Below, one piece after another: positions 14,863 through 23,726 of a DNA stretch of 64,000 bases; the stretch's first letter is position 1; every line of letters starts with the position of its first letter. The position numbers were made by a program, and so were the translations under genes. The notes under the pieces were generated by a model. It was not told the origin of the DNA. It saw only the letters and a program-made list of their open reading frames with translations, and made no database searches. This stretch comes from Microvirga arabica (GTDB lineage Bacteria > Pseudomonadota > Alphaproteobacteria > Rhizobiales > Beijerinckiaceae), in contig NZ_JAFBID010000003.1 in NCBI RefSeq assembly GCF_016811235.1, forward strand, positions 1-64,000, read 5' to 3'.

Positions 14863-17793
14863 ATGTCGGGTCGAGGCGACACAGGTTCGGGTGTTTCAAT
14901 GCGTGGGAGGCGGTCAGGCACCCATTCGGCCACCGTCACAATCCCATGGATCGGACGCCCCTCCGCCACAAGCATTCTGGCCTTGAGCCTTGCAACGATG
15001 GGATCCGTTAGTTCGGCGCAGGCGGCCTGCACACCCAGTGCCGTCAATGGTGTGACACGGGTTATCTGCTCAGGCCCTACCAACAACCATTACTGGGCGC
15101 CCGAGAACACGATCTCCACGGTTCAAGTGCAGGCCGGCACCGTAATGGATGTCATCGAGGCGGCGATCCGCGTGAGAGCCGGTAGCACGGTCACCATCGA
15201 GAACGGCGCCACCATCACCGTGACCGGCGGCAATGCGGACGACGCCTACAATGCCATCTATGCGGGAGGCAACGACAGCACGATCACCAACAACGGCTCG
15301 GTCTCGACCACGCAGAATTCCGTCGACGGCCTGGAGGCGACAGGCAGCAGGAACACCCTCGTCAATGCCGGTCGCGTATCGACTCAAGGCACATCGTCGG
15401 AAGCCATCATCGCGCGCGGCCAGAACAACGTTCTGCGCAACAGCGGCACCCTGGAAACATCGGGCTCCTCGGCGCGCGGCATGATCGCGGAAGGCCACAA
15501 CAACAGCTTCGTCAATTCGGGCACGATCCGCACCACGGGCGCCGGCGGCGAAGGAATTCGCGCGGATGGCGGCGGCACGGCGAACGCGGCCGAGAACGTC
15601 ACGATCAGCAACAGCGGCACCATCACGACGAGCGGCTACACGGCTGACGGAATCCGGCTGATCGGCAACAACGGCACGATCACGAACGACGGCACGATCA
15701 CCGCATCGGGGCTCGAGGCGCGCGGCATCAAGGTCGAGGGCAACGGCAACCGGGTCGATAACCGCGGCACCGTGCAGGGTTTGGGCGACGACGGCGAGGG
15801 CCTCTACATCATCAGCAGTACCGGGCAGACCAACACGATCGTCAACCATGCAGATGGCAGGATCATCAGCCGTGACGAGGTGGCCGTGCGCGGCCGGCAC
15901 GGATCGGAGTTGATCGAGAATTTCGGCACGATCCGCACGCAAGCCACGCAGGGCACGGCGATCAATCTGGGCGATGGCAACGATTCGCTCCTCATCGGCG
16001 CGAGTTCGACAATTGAGGGCCATGTCCGCGCAGGCGCGGGCACGGACACGTTCAAGCTCGGCGGCCAGACGAACGCCACCTTCGACATGCGCGAAATCGG
16101 CGCGAGCGCCAAGTACCGCGAGTTCGAGCGCTTCGAGAAGGTCGACACCTCCACCTGGACCACGGAGAACGACAACAACGCCGCTATGCCCTGGGCTGTG
16201 CGCGAGGGCACGCTCCTCGTGACCGGCAGCATGGGCGGATCGGACATGACCGTGCATCGCGGAGCCACCCTCGGCGGCACCGGCACCGTGGGCAGCATCG
16301 ATGCGCTCTCGGGCAGCATCCTGTCTCCCGGCATCGATGGCGCCACGAGCCGCGCGGGCGTCGGCGACATCCGCACTTTGAACGTCAGGGGCGACGTCAA
16401 CATCGCGTCCGGCACCACCTACCGGGTCGACCTCAACAACCGCTTCGAGAGCGACCGGATCGTGGCGAACGGGCGCGCCACGATCCAGGGCGGCACGGTC
16501 GAGGTCCATGCGGAACGGGCCGCCTATTCGCCGGGCCGCTGGACCATCCTGACGGCGCAGCGGGGCGTGACGGGCCAGTTCAGCGGCGTGGACGACCTGA
16601 TCTTCTTCCAACCGCTCCTGACCAAGGACGCCAACAACGTCTATCTTGAGCTTAGGCCGAATATCTTCGATCCTGGGACCCCTACCGATCCAGGCAACCC
16701 TCAAGAGCCGATCAGTCCTGAAAATCCTCCGGATCCTTCCACTCCCCTGCAGCCCGAGATCACACCACCGATTACGATCCTGCACCACGAGAACCTGTTC
16801 CGCGCGGCCATTCTCTGCCGCCTGCGCTGCTCATCCTCCGATGCCATGGGAGCCATGCCGTCCTTCGTGGCGATTGACTCCGTGCCGGTTCGCTACGCGG
16901 CGGATCTCCCCGGACGGAACGCCTTGGCGGCCGCTCCGGTCGCCGAGGCTCCGGCCTCGCGGGGAACCGGCTGGGGCGTGTGGGGCAAGGTGCTCGGCTC
17001 CTACGGGCGCACCGACGCGACGCCGACCTCCTCCGCCATGGAGCGGAGAACCGGCGGCATCGTAGTCGGCGTGGACGGTGGGCTCGGCACGCCCTACCGC
17101 CTCGGCATCGCGGCGGGTTATCTCGCCACGTCGTTCGACATCGACGCGGCCGCCGCCTCAGGGAACGTCGACAGCTTCCACATCGGCGCCTACGGGTCCG
17201 CCGCCTTCGGGGACTGGAGGCTGCGCGGGGGCGTGGCTTATGCCCACCACGAAATCGAGCTCGCCCGCGGCGCCGTGGCCGGCCGCTTCCAGGGCGGTGA
17301 AACCGACACCTCCGCCGATTCCGTGCAGGTCTTCGGGGAGGTCGGCTACACGTTCCGGCTGTCGGACCGTGTCACCCTGGAGCCTTTCCTGGGACTCGCC
17401 CACGTGCACGTGAGCAGCCACGATGTGGTGGAGAACGCCTCGCCCTTCCGGGCGACCGGTGAGGTGGCCTCGTTCGACACCACCTATTCCACCCTCGGGG
17501 CGAGGCTGGTCGCGACCATGCCGACCGAGGCCGGAATTGTCACCTTCAAGGGCATGCTCGGCTGGCGCCATGCCTTCGGGGACGTGGCCCCCGAGGCGCG
17601 CTTCACCGTCGATGGCTTCCCCACACCGTTCCTTGTGGTCGGTGCGCCCATCGACCGCGACAGCCTCGTGGTGGAGGCCGGCCTGAACTGGCAGGTGAAC
17701 GAGACGGTCACGCTCGGCGTCATGTACGACGGCGCCATCGGGCAGCGCGACCAGGAGCATACCCTGCGCGGAAGCTTGAGCGTGCGGTTTTGA
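14863..17793 (+). CDS. autotransporter (type Va) outer membrane protein
   Basis: 976-aa protein secreted by its own beta-barrel. An extended signal peptide (about 1-54, ending VSSAQA before ACTPSAV) leads to a passenger built of beta-helix-type repeats of the form NSGTIxTxG / NNGTITNDG (clearest at about 130-330), then a low-complexity proline-rich linker (about 600-640, DPGTPTDPGNPQEP...). The C-terminal barrel runs from about 700 (GWGVWGKVLGSYG) to the terminal Phe of RGSLSVRF, standard for BAM recognition. ATG 14863 follows AGGGAGGAAG. No protease triad was recognised, so an adhesin or surface-structure role is likely. Confidence 0.9.
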   Translation: MSGRGDTGSGVSMRGRRSGTHSATVTIPWIGRPSATSILALSLATMGSVSSAQAACTPSAVNGVTRVICSGPTNNHYWAPENTISTVQVQAGTVMDVIEAAIRVRAGSTVTIENGATITVTGGNADDAYNAIYAGGNDSTITNNGSVSTTQNSVDGLEATGSRNTLVNAGRVSTQGTSSEAIIARGQNNVLRNSGTLETSGSSARGMIAEGHNNSFVNSGTIRTTGAGGEGIRADGGGTANAAENVTISNSGTITTSGYTADGIRLIGNNGTITNDGTITASGLEARGIKVEGNGNRVDNRGTVQGLGDDGEGLYIISSTGQTNTIVNHADGRIISRDEVAVRGRHGSELIENFGTIRTQATQGTAINLGDGNDSLLIGASSTIEGHVRAGAGTDTFKLGGQTNATFDMREIGASAKYREFERFEKVDTSTWTTENDNNAAMPWAVREGTLLVTGSMGGSDMTVHRGATLGGTGTVGSIDALSGSILSPGIDGATSRAGVGDIRTLNVRGDVNIASGTTYRVDLNNRFESDRIVANGRATIQGGTVEVHAERAAYSPGRWTILTAQRGVTGQFSGVDDLIFFQPLLTKDANNVYLELRPNIFDPGTPTDPGNPQEPISPENPPDPSTPLQPEITPPITILHHENLFRAAILCRLRCSSSDAMGAMPSFVAIDSVPVRYAADLPGRNALAAAPVAEAPASRGTGWGVWGKVLGSYGRTDATPTSSAMERRTGGIVVGVDGGLGTPYRLGIAAGYLATSFDIDAAAASGNVDSFHIGAYGSAAFGDWRLRGGVAYAHHEIELARGAVAGRFQGGETDTSADSVQVFGEVGYTFRLSDRVTLEPFLGLAHVHVSSHDVVENASPFRATGEVASFDTTYSTLGARLVATMPTEAGIVTFKGMLGWRHAFGDVAPEARFTVDGFPTPFLVVGAPIDRDSLVVEAGLNWQVNETVTLGVMYDGAIGQRDQEHTLRGSLSVRF

Positions 17794-17911
17794 GATTCGG
17801 CAGGCTGCGGTGGCCCTGCCCGCCGCAGCCAAAGGTCTCAGGGCAGCAATCCTGCCTTGACGAAACAGTATCGCCTGGAGTCCAGTGGCCCGATCAGCCT
17901 CAGGATTCCCG

Positions 17912-18211
17912 ATGACCCGCCTTCTATGGATCGCCAGCCTCTTCTTGCTCATGGGGCCGGCCGTGGCCCAAACCCCGCCGGAGGACAGGCCCCTCCGGCT
18001 CACCGTCCGCCCGTCCGGCGTTGAGCCGGAGGTCAACGAGGCCATCGAGAGGCAGCAGAAGCTCCTCAAGCGCCTGGAGCGCAGCAACCATATGGTGCGC
18101 TCGATCTGCATCAATTGCGGCGATGAGTGGAAGCACCAGATCTATGCCCCGTTCGATCCTTATGCTGCCCTGGGCCGTGCCGCTCAACCGTCCGACGACG
18201 CCGGTAACTAA
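17912..18211 (+). CDS. small secreted hypothetical protein
   Basis: 99-aa protein starting at ATG 17912 (an in-frame GTG lies at 17885). Residues 1-20 form a signal peptide (MTRLLWIASLFLLMGPAVAQ), and the mature part is helical and charged (EVNEAIERQQKLLKRLERSN), followed by a CINC pair and an HQIYAPFDPY segment. The helical stretch could dimerise as a short coiled coil; the CxxC pair could be redox-active or bind metal, but this is speculation. It lies between the autotransporter and the guanidine riboswitch. No family recognised. Confidence 0.65.
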   Translation: MTRLLWIASLFLLMGPAVAQTPPEDRPLRLTVRPSGVEPEVNEAIERQQKLLKRLERSNHMVRSICINCGDEWKHQIYAPFDPYAALGRAAQPSDDAGN

Positions 18212-18283
18212 GTTTGCTAGCTGACCTTTGGCCGCGCCGGTAACTTGTTGAGAAGGTTTTCCGGAACCTCTATATCCAGGGAG

Positions 18284-18345
18284 GTCGAGGACGACCTCGA
18301 TCTCATGACCAACGGTAGGGACGGCCCTGCCTATGACGGAGGTCC
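18284..18345 (+). promoter_or_regulatory. guanidine-II (mini-ykkC) riboswitch
   Basis: Two short stem-loops with the diagnostic ACGR tetraloops: UCGAGG-ACGA-CCUCGA (18285-18300) and GUAGGG-ACGG-CCCUGC (18315-18330), joined by a 14-base linker, just ahead of GGAGG (18338-18342) and the ATG at 18350. In the known class the two loops dock and bind two guanidinium ions. Here GACCUC (18293-18298) could instead pair with GAGGUC (18339-18344) over the ribosome site. Ligand-stabilised hairpins would then free the site and switch translation on. Confidence 0.88.
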
Positions 18346-18349
18346 TGTC

Positions 18350-18667
18350 ATGGCATGGACTTGGCTGACGCTTGCCGGATTGTTCGAGATCGGCTGGGCC
18401 ATTGGCTTGAAGTACACCGACGGCTTCACCCGGCCGATTCCTTCGGTTTTGACGGCTCTCAGCATGGTGGTCAGCGTCGTCCTTCTCGGCCTTGCCCTCA
18501 AGACCCTGCCGGTCGGAACGGGCTACGCCGTCTGGACCGGGATCGGCACCGTTGGAACCGCCCTGCTTGGCATCCATTTGTTCGGCGAACCGGCAACCGT
18601 GATGCGCCTGGTCTGCATCGGCCTCATCGTCTCAGGGATCCTCGGCCTGAAGTTAGCTTCAGGCTAG
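18350..18667 (+). CDS. gdx: guanidinium exporter of the SMR family (Gdx/SugE)
   Basis: 105-aa, four-helix small multidrug resistance protein that exports guanidinium in exchange for protons. It carries the conserved Glu13 of the transport site (AGLFEIGWAIGLKYTDGFTR), the GLKYTxGFTR motif that separates Gdx/SugE from EmrE-type pumps, and PVGTGYAVWTGIGTVGTA in helix 3. ATG 18350 is placed by the GGAGG seven bases upstream; the upstream in-frame extension would run through the riboswitch. The preceding guanidine-II riboswitch independently supports the substrate assignment. The protein functions as a dual-topology dimer in the inner membrane. Confidence 0.95.
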   Translation: MAWTWLTLAGLFEIGWAIGLKYTDGFTRPIPSVLTALSMVVSVVLLGLALKTLPVGTGYAVWTGIGTVGTALLGIHLFGEPATVMRLVCIGLIVSGILGLKLASG

Positions 18668-18692
18668 CCTGGATCTGTATGATGGGGGCGTC

Positions 18693-20186
18693 ATGACCAC
18701 ATTTGCTCAGAAAAGGCCGAGATCCTCGGCGCGAGGCCTCCGGGTCTTCGTGCTCGTGGTCTGCCTTGTGATTCTGGGCTTGGAGGGTTGGCGCTACTGG
18801 CACGATCGGGGGCACGAGTTCGAACGGATCCGGGCCGAGACCCTGAATCTCGCCAAATCCCTGACCCAGCATGCCCAGGACACCTTCGAGCTTGCGGACG
18901 CGCTCCTGGTGGATGTGGTGGACCGGGTGGAGACGGGCGGCATCCTGCCGGACGCCATCGCGCGTCTGGATGTTTTCCTGGTCGAGCGGGTCCAGCCGCT
19001 CCAGCGCATCAAGGCACTGAGCATCTTTGGCGATGACGGCACTCTTCTAAGCAGTTCGCTGCCTGGGCACCGCGGTCGGGTCAATATCGGCACCCTCGCC
19101 TTGTTTGAGCATCACAGAACGTCAACCAGCGTCGACTGGTTCGTCGGGCCCCTGATCCGCGATCCGCTCGGCGGCGATTGGATCCTGACCATCTCGCGGC
19201 GCTTCAACAAGCCCGACGGGAGCTTCGGCGGCATCGTCCAGGCGAGCATTCCGCCCCGCTATTTCGGAAATTTCTTTGGCCGCTTCGATGTCGGCCAGCA
19301 GGGTTCGATCACCCTCCTTCACCAGAACGGAACGATCCTCTCGCGCTACCCCTATATCGAGCGCGGGATCGGATCCAACATCCTGAATGACCCGCAATTC
19401 AGGAACGCGAAGGGCTCCGGAAACTACGATTATGCCTCTCCGATCGATGGGCAGATCCGCATCGGCGGCTATCAGCGCAACCACATCTTTCCCGTCGGCG
19501 TGATTGCCGCCGTCGGCCGCGACGAGGCTTTCGCGCGTTGGAACGAGGAGTTCGTTTTCCGGAGCATCATCATCGGCCTGCTCATCCTGACGATCGGCTC
19601 GCTCGGCTGGATTCTTGCAGGAGCCCTGCGACGACGGGAGCAGGCGGAAGCCGAACTGGCCATCCTGGCCACCACCGACGGCCTGACGGGCCTGGCCAAC
19701 CGCCGGACCTTCGACAGGCAGCTCGAAGCGGAATGGCTCCGCGCTGCGCGTCAGAAAACCCCCATGTCTCTGCTCCTGATCGACGTGGATCAGTTCAAAG
19801 CCTACAACGACATTTATGGGCACCAGGCCGGGGACGAATGCCTGCGGACCATCGCAAAGACTATTGCCGAAGCAGCCCGCCGGCCCGGCGATCTGGCGGC
19901 GCGCTACGGCGGCGAGGAGCTCGCCATTCTCCTGCCGGGAGCAGACGAGGCCGATGCGGCGGCGATCGCTGAGAATTTGCGCGCGAAGATCGAGTCCCTT
20001 CGCGTGCGCCACGAGGCCAACCCGCCGAGCTGCATCCTCACGATCAGCATCGGCAGCGCCACCCGGATCCCAAGCCTGGATCGCTCCCGCATCCGCCCGG
20101 ACGACCTGATCACGCTGGCGGATTCCGCCCTCTATCGCGCCAAGCAGAACGGGCGCAACCGCGTCGCCAGCGAGAAGGCCGCCTGA
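18693..20186 (+). CDS. membrane-anchored diguanylate cyclase with periplasmic sensor
   Basis: 497-aa GGDEF enzyme making cyclic di-GMP from two GTP. A first membrane helix at about 15-31 and a second at about 290-308 enclose a periplasmic region of roughly 250 residues that resembles a dCache/PDC sensor. The catalytic motif is GGEEL at 406-410, with the inhibitory site RPGD at 397-400, exactly five residues upstream, so product feedback inhibition is expected. The coupling segment TTDGLTGLANRRTFD is intact. It starts 25 bases after gdx, but no function links the two. A terminator overlaps its stop codon. Confidence 0.92.
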   Translation: MTTFAQKRPRSSARGLRVFVLVVCLVILGLEGWRYWHDRGHEFERIRAETLNLAKSLTQHAQDTFELADALLVDVVDRVETGGILPDAIARLDVFLVERVQPLQRIKALSIFGDDGTLLSSSLPGHRGRVNIGTLALFEHHRTSTSVDWFVGPLIRDPLGGDWILTISRRFNKPDGSFGGIVQASIPPRYFGNFFGRFDVGQQGSITLLHQNGTILSRYPYIERGIGSNILNDPQFRNAKGSGNYDYASPIDGQIRIGGYQRNHIFPVGVIAAVGRDEAFARWNEEFVFRSIIIGLLILTIGSLGWILAGALRRREQAEAELAILATTDGLTGLANRRTFDRQLEAEWLRAARQKTPMSLLLIDVDQFKAYNDIYGHQAGDECLRTIAKTIAEAARRPGDLAARYGGEELAILLPGADEADAAAIAENLRAKIESLRVRHEANPPSCILTISIGSATRIPSLDRSRIRPDDLITLADSALYRAKQNGRNRVASEKAA

Positions 20187-20199
20187 TCGGGCGGCCTTT
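20175..20199 (+). terminator. terminator overlapping the cyclase stop codon
   Basis: AAGGCCGCC (20175-20183) pairs with GGCGGCCTT (20190-20198); the TGA stop of the cyclase lies in the loop. A short T run follows, and because gshA converges here it could act on both strands. Confidence 0.6.
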
Positions 20200-20201
20200 G
20201 G

Positions 20202-21572
20202 TTAGAAAACATACTCGCTGAAGGCAGGCTTCACCGACCCACTCCATGCGCCGTGATAGCGCTCCAGCAGGTGCTCCGCCTGGGTGCGGCCGGATGTGAC
20301 GATCTCCTCCGCATAGGCCAGATGCCGCGTCTCGTCGCGTCCTGCTTCGTCGAGGCAGGCGCGGCGTGCGAGACCCGCGCGCGAGAGCGCCAGCGCGTCG
20401 CGGGCGACATCCTGTGCGGAGCGACCGGCAATGCTCGCCTTGAGGGCCAGCTTCGGCACGTCCGCGCGCAGTTGCTCGCGCTGCTCCGCACTCCAGGCCT
20501 TCACCAGCTCCCAGGCGCCATCGAGGGCCGCCTCGTCGTAGAGGATTCCGGTCCAGAAGGCGGACAGCGCAACGATGTGCTCGAGATTGCCCACATCCGC
20601 GCCGCGCATTTCGAGATACCGCTTGAGGCGCACTTCCGGGAACAGGGTCGAGACGTGGTTCGCCCAGTCCGAGCGCGTGGCGCGCTCGCCCGGCATCTGC
20701 GCGAGCTTGCCGGCGAACAGGTCGCGGAAGGATGCGCCCGCCACATCGTGATAGGTCGCGTCGCGCTTGACGAAATACATTGGCACGTCGAGCGCCCAAT
20801 CCACATAGCGCTCGTAGCCGAACCCATCCTCGAAGGCGAAGGCCATCATGCCCGTGCGGTTTCTGTCCGTATCGAGCCAGATGTTTGACCGCATGGACAG
20901 GTAGCCGTTGGGCCTGCCGTCGGTGAAGGGCGAGTTGGCGAAGATCGCGGTGGCGATCGGCTGCAGCGCCAGGGAGACGCGCAGCTTCTTCACCATGTCG
21001 GCCTCGGAGGCGTAGTCCATGTTCACCTGCACCGTGGAGGTGCGGTACATCATGTCGAGCCCGAGGGAGCCCACCTTCGGCATGTAGTTCGTCATGATGC
21101 GGTAGCGCGCTTTGGGCATCACGGGCGTCTCGGCCCGTGTCCAGAGCGGGCTCATGCCGAGGGTGAGAAATCCAACCCCGAGCTTCTCGCCCACAGCCTT
21201 CACATCCGCGAGATGCTGAGCCGTCTCGCGGGCCGTATCATGAAGATTGGCAAGCGGGGCGCCGGACAGCTCGAACTGACCACCGGGCTCCAGCGAGATC
21301 GCACCGCCGTCCCGGTCGTCGGCCAAGCCAATGGGATGGCCGTCCTCCATGATCGGCGCCCAGCCGGTGCGCTCCTGCATGCCTTCCAGCAGGGCCCGAA
21401 TGCCCTTAGCCCCGTCATAGGGAACGGGCGAGAGATCGGCTTTGTAGAAAGGAACCTTCTCGTGCTCGGTGCCGAGCCGCCACGACTCACGCGGCTTCTC
21501 GCCGGAGGCGATCCATTCCACGAGCTCCGACCGCGCACCAATGGGGGTCGTATCGGATACGTCCCGCGCCAT
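20202..21572 (-). CDS. gshA: glutamate-cysteine ligase, plant/alphaproteobacterial type
   Basis: First enzyme of glutathione synthesis, joining L-glutamate and L-cysteine with ATP. The 456-aa sequence has WRLGTEHEKVPFY (substrate/Mg site), GGAISLEPGGQFELSG, YMPKVGSLGLDMMYRTSTVQVN and NGYLSMRSNIWLDTD, all characteristic of the class shared by plants and alphaproteobacteria rather than the E. coli GshA class. It ends with the family-typical SEYVF. It stands alone; gshB is not in the window. A related GCS2-fold ligase (YbdK type) lies 2.2 kb downstream on the same strand. Confidence 0.93.
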   Translation of the reverse strand: MARDVSDTTPIGARSELVEWIASGEKPRESWRLGTEHEKVPFYKADLSPVPYDGAKGIRALLEGMQERTGWAPIMEDGHPIGLADDRDGGAISLEPGGQFELSGAPLANLHDTARETAQHLADVKAVGEKLGVGFLTLGMSPLWTRAETPVMPKARYRIMTNYMPKVGSLGLDMMYRTSTVQVNMDYASEADMVKKLRVSLALQPIATAIFANSPFTDGRPNGYLSMRSNIWLDTDRNRTGMMAFAFEDGFGYERYVDWALDVPMYFVKRDATYHDVAGASFRDLFAGKLAQMPGERATRSDWANHVSTLFPEVRLKRYLEMRGADVGNLEHIVALSAFWTGILYDEAALDGAWELVKAWSAEQREQLRADVPKLALKASIAGRSAQDVARDALALSRAGLARRACLDEAGRDETRHLAYAEEIVTSGRTQAEHLLERYHGAWSGSVKPAFSEYVF

Positions 21573-21964
21573 GCATCACCTCATCAAAAAGCGCGTTCAA
21601 GGCGCGCCGACTCAGGGTCGGGACTCAATAAGGGGCTTAACGCCAAGGTGCAATGAGAGAACGGGTGGGAGCCTGCAGGAATGCATGAGGAGACAACCAT
21701 GAAGTGAGGCCTGCCCCCGGCTCTGCGACATTAATCCCGAAGGAAGACAGCGCCTCCCCTCCGTTCGAAGAGGAGAAACTAGGATGCCCTTAGGGTAGAA
21801 GCAAGCACGGCCTTTCCTGGGTTTTACCTTTCCAAGGCCGAGAGTTTCTGGCTGACCCTGTGGCGTCAGGTGTTTTCGCGCACCTCATGAGTCAAGTCTG
21901 TGTGGTTAGTGTTATGTTGTATAGTTTCAAGCAGCGATGGCGCTGGCACTAGGGAGTGATGTTC
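21573..21964. other. 392-base intergenic region between gshA and the repeat protein
   Basis: Carries the promoters of two divergent genes. An inverted repeat CGGCCTT/AAGGCCG (about 21813-21841) is the only structure I noticed. A GAGGAG-led ATG AAG TGA mini-frame near 21698 encodes two residues and is probably chance. No other gene seen. Confidence 0.45.
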
Positions 21965-23662
21965 ATGCCTACACCTATTCTGGTTGGACCCGAAATTGAG
22001 TTGGTCGCTGGACGTATCCGATCTTTGACAGCCCTTGCGAACGGGAGCTTCGTGACGACCACATCGACGGTCGATGTAGGCGGCGTAGGAAATGTCTACA
22101 CTCACAAAGCGAACGGCAGCTTCAAGAGCGTGACTCTCTTGAACGACCCCAGCTCAAGCATTAACGAGAGCCGGTGGAGCACTTCTGCTTTGATCGATGG
22201 CGGTTTTGCGGTTTCCTGGAGTGAGGAAGTCAGGGACCCCAATACTGATCTCGGCTGGCGGTTCGATATCAAAACAGCTCTCTATAACGCGAATGGAAGC
22301 GCCAGGACGGGAGCTATTCTGGTCAGCAGCGAGCTCGCAGAAGCGCAAAACGCCACGATCACGACCCTCAGCAATGGGACCTTCGCCGTATTCTATACAA
22401 GCGAAGCCAGCGACTCGAACGATGTTTTCGTCAGGATGTTCGCGTCCAATGGAACACCGTTAGGCGCCTCCGTCCAGGTCAATACGGCGAAAGCAAACGG
22501 TCAGGACATGCCGGCCGCTGTGGGGCTCAAGAACGGCTCTCTGGCTGTCGTGTATGAGGACGACAGCAATATAGCTCGCACGACGATCCGTGCGAAAATC
22601 ATCACGAATGGCAATCAGTCAGCCGAATTCGAGATCTCTGATCTCGCATCCGGAGGTGGTGTAGGCAACCAGAACGACCCTCAAATCGCCGCGCTGGCGG
22701 ACGGTCGTTTCGTGGTGACATGGACTGACAACACATTTAGCGCGTCGTCCAAGGACGGCAGTGGTGGATCCGTACTCGGCCGCATCTACAACGCTGATGG
22801 GTCTGCTGCGACGGGCTCGTTCGTCGTTAACACCACCACAGCTTGGCATCAGGGCTACTCGTCTGTGACCGCTCTCAAGAACGGCGGCTTCGCAGTTGCC
22901 TACATGAGCGATCCCGATGCCACGGGTATTCCGGATGAGGACGGCGATATCCACGTGCAGGTCTTCAATGCTGCAGGGCAGAGAGACGGGGCGGAGGTCC
23001 GTGTCAACACGACCACCCGCGGCACCCAGACCAACCCCGTGATCACAGAACTGGGTGATGGACGTCTCGTCGTCTCCTGGGATGACCAGCCGCTCAAGAC
23101 TGCTTATCCCAACGTCCGCTACCAAATTCTGGATCCGAGGGGCTCCAGCGTCTCCCTCGACGGCACGGCCGGAGCCGACGAGTTCATGGGCACTGCCGGC
23201 GCGGACCGGCTGAAGGGCCAAGGCGGCAACGACGTGCTCGACGGTGTTGCGGACAACGACACGATCTACGGCGATGCCGGCAACGACTAGCTGTTCGGCG
23301 GCCTCGGCAACGACAAGCTCTATGGTGGTTTGAGCAAGGACACCTTCGTGTTCAACACCGCCACGAACAAGCGCACGAACGTGGACAAGATCTACGACTT
23401 CAAGTCCAAGGATGACAGCATTTGGCTCGACAACGCCATCTTCACGAAGCTGGGCCGGGGCACCGATGCAGGCGTCAAGTTCAAGTCGAAGATGTTCAAG
23501 GAAGGCACGAAGGCCACGGATCGGGACGATCGCATCGTGTATGATAAGAAGTCGGGCTTGCTCTACTACGACCAGGACGGCTCCGGCTCCAAGGCACAGG
23601 TGAAGATCGCCACCCTGACCAACAAGACAAAGCTATACTACCACGACTTCTTCGTCATCTGA
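21965..23662 (+). pseudogene. RTX-like calcium-binding repeat protein interrupted by an in-frame TAG
   Basis: The 565-codon frame, starting at ATG 21965 (AGGGAG upstream), is broken by TAG at 23288-23290 and then continues in the same frame to 23662. The N-terminal part has repeated beta-propeller-like units (ALANGSFVTT, ALADGRFVVTWTDN, ALKNGGFAVAYMSD, ELGDGRLVVSWDD). RTX nonapeptides (GGNDVLDG, DTIYGDAGND) run into the stop, and the rest (LFGGLGNDKLYGG, DTFVFNTATNK..., DRIVYDKKSGLLYYDQDGSG...HDFFVI) matches the intact paralogue at 41669-43996. Such proteins are type I secreted via C-terminal signals, so the truncated product should not be exported. Recent nonsense mutation, sequence error or readthrough are all possible. 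Confidence 0.85.
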
Positions 23663-23684
23663 CGGAAGACGCAGGATCGATACC

Positions 23685-23716
23685 ATGCCGCCCGGCTTGC
23701 GCCGGGCGGCATTTTT
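23685..23716 (+). terminator. rho-independent terminator after the repeat protein
   Basis: ATGCCGCCCGGC (23685-23696) pairs perfectly with GCCGGGCGGCAT (23701-23712) around TTGC, followed by TTTTT. A terminator preserved right after the 3' part supports a once full-length gene. Confidence 0.9.
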
Positions 23717-23726
23717 CATGAGGGCA

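Noticed and set aside
15070-16788. Long minus-strand open frame opposite the autotransporter gene
   Set aside because: Antisense of the repetitive passenger; composition is Ala/Arg/Asp-rich and no motif is present. The plus-strand gene has a signal peptide, ribosome site and a complete barrel.
18250-18300. GGAAC at 18262 upstream of gdx as an EcfG promoter
   Set aside because: No CGTT at the required distance; the region is explained by the riboswitch.
21690-21715. GAGGAG-led ATG AAG TGA as a regulatory mini-ORF before the repeat protein
   Set aside because: Encodes only two residues, lies 250 bases from the gene start, and has no attenuator-like structure next to it.
23330-23662. C-terminal part of the interrupted RTX gene as a separate gene
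   Set aside because: There is no start codon with a ribosome site. The sequence is in the same frame as the upstream part and aligns with the continuous paralogue at 41669-43996.
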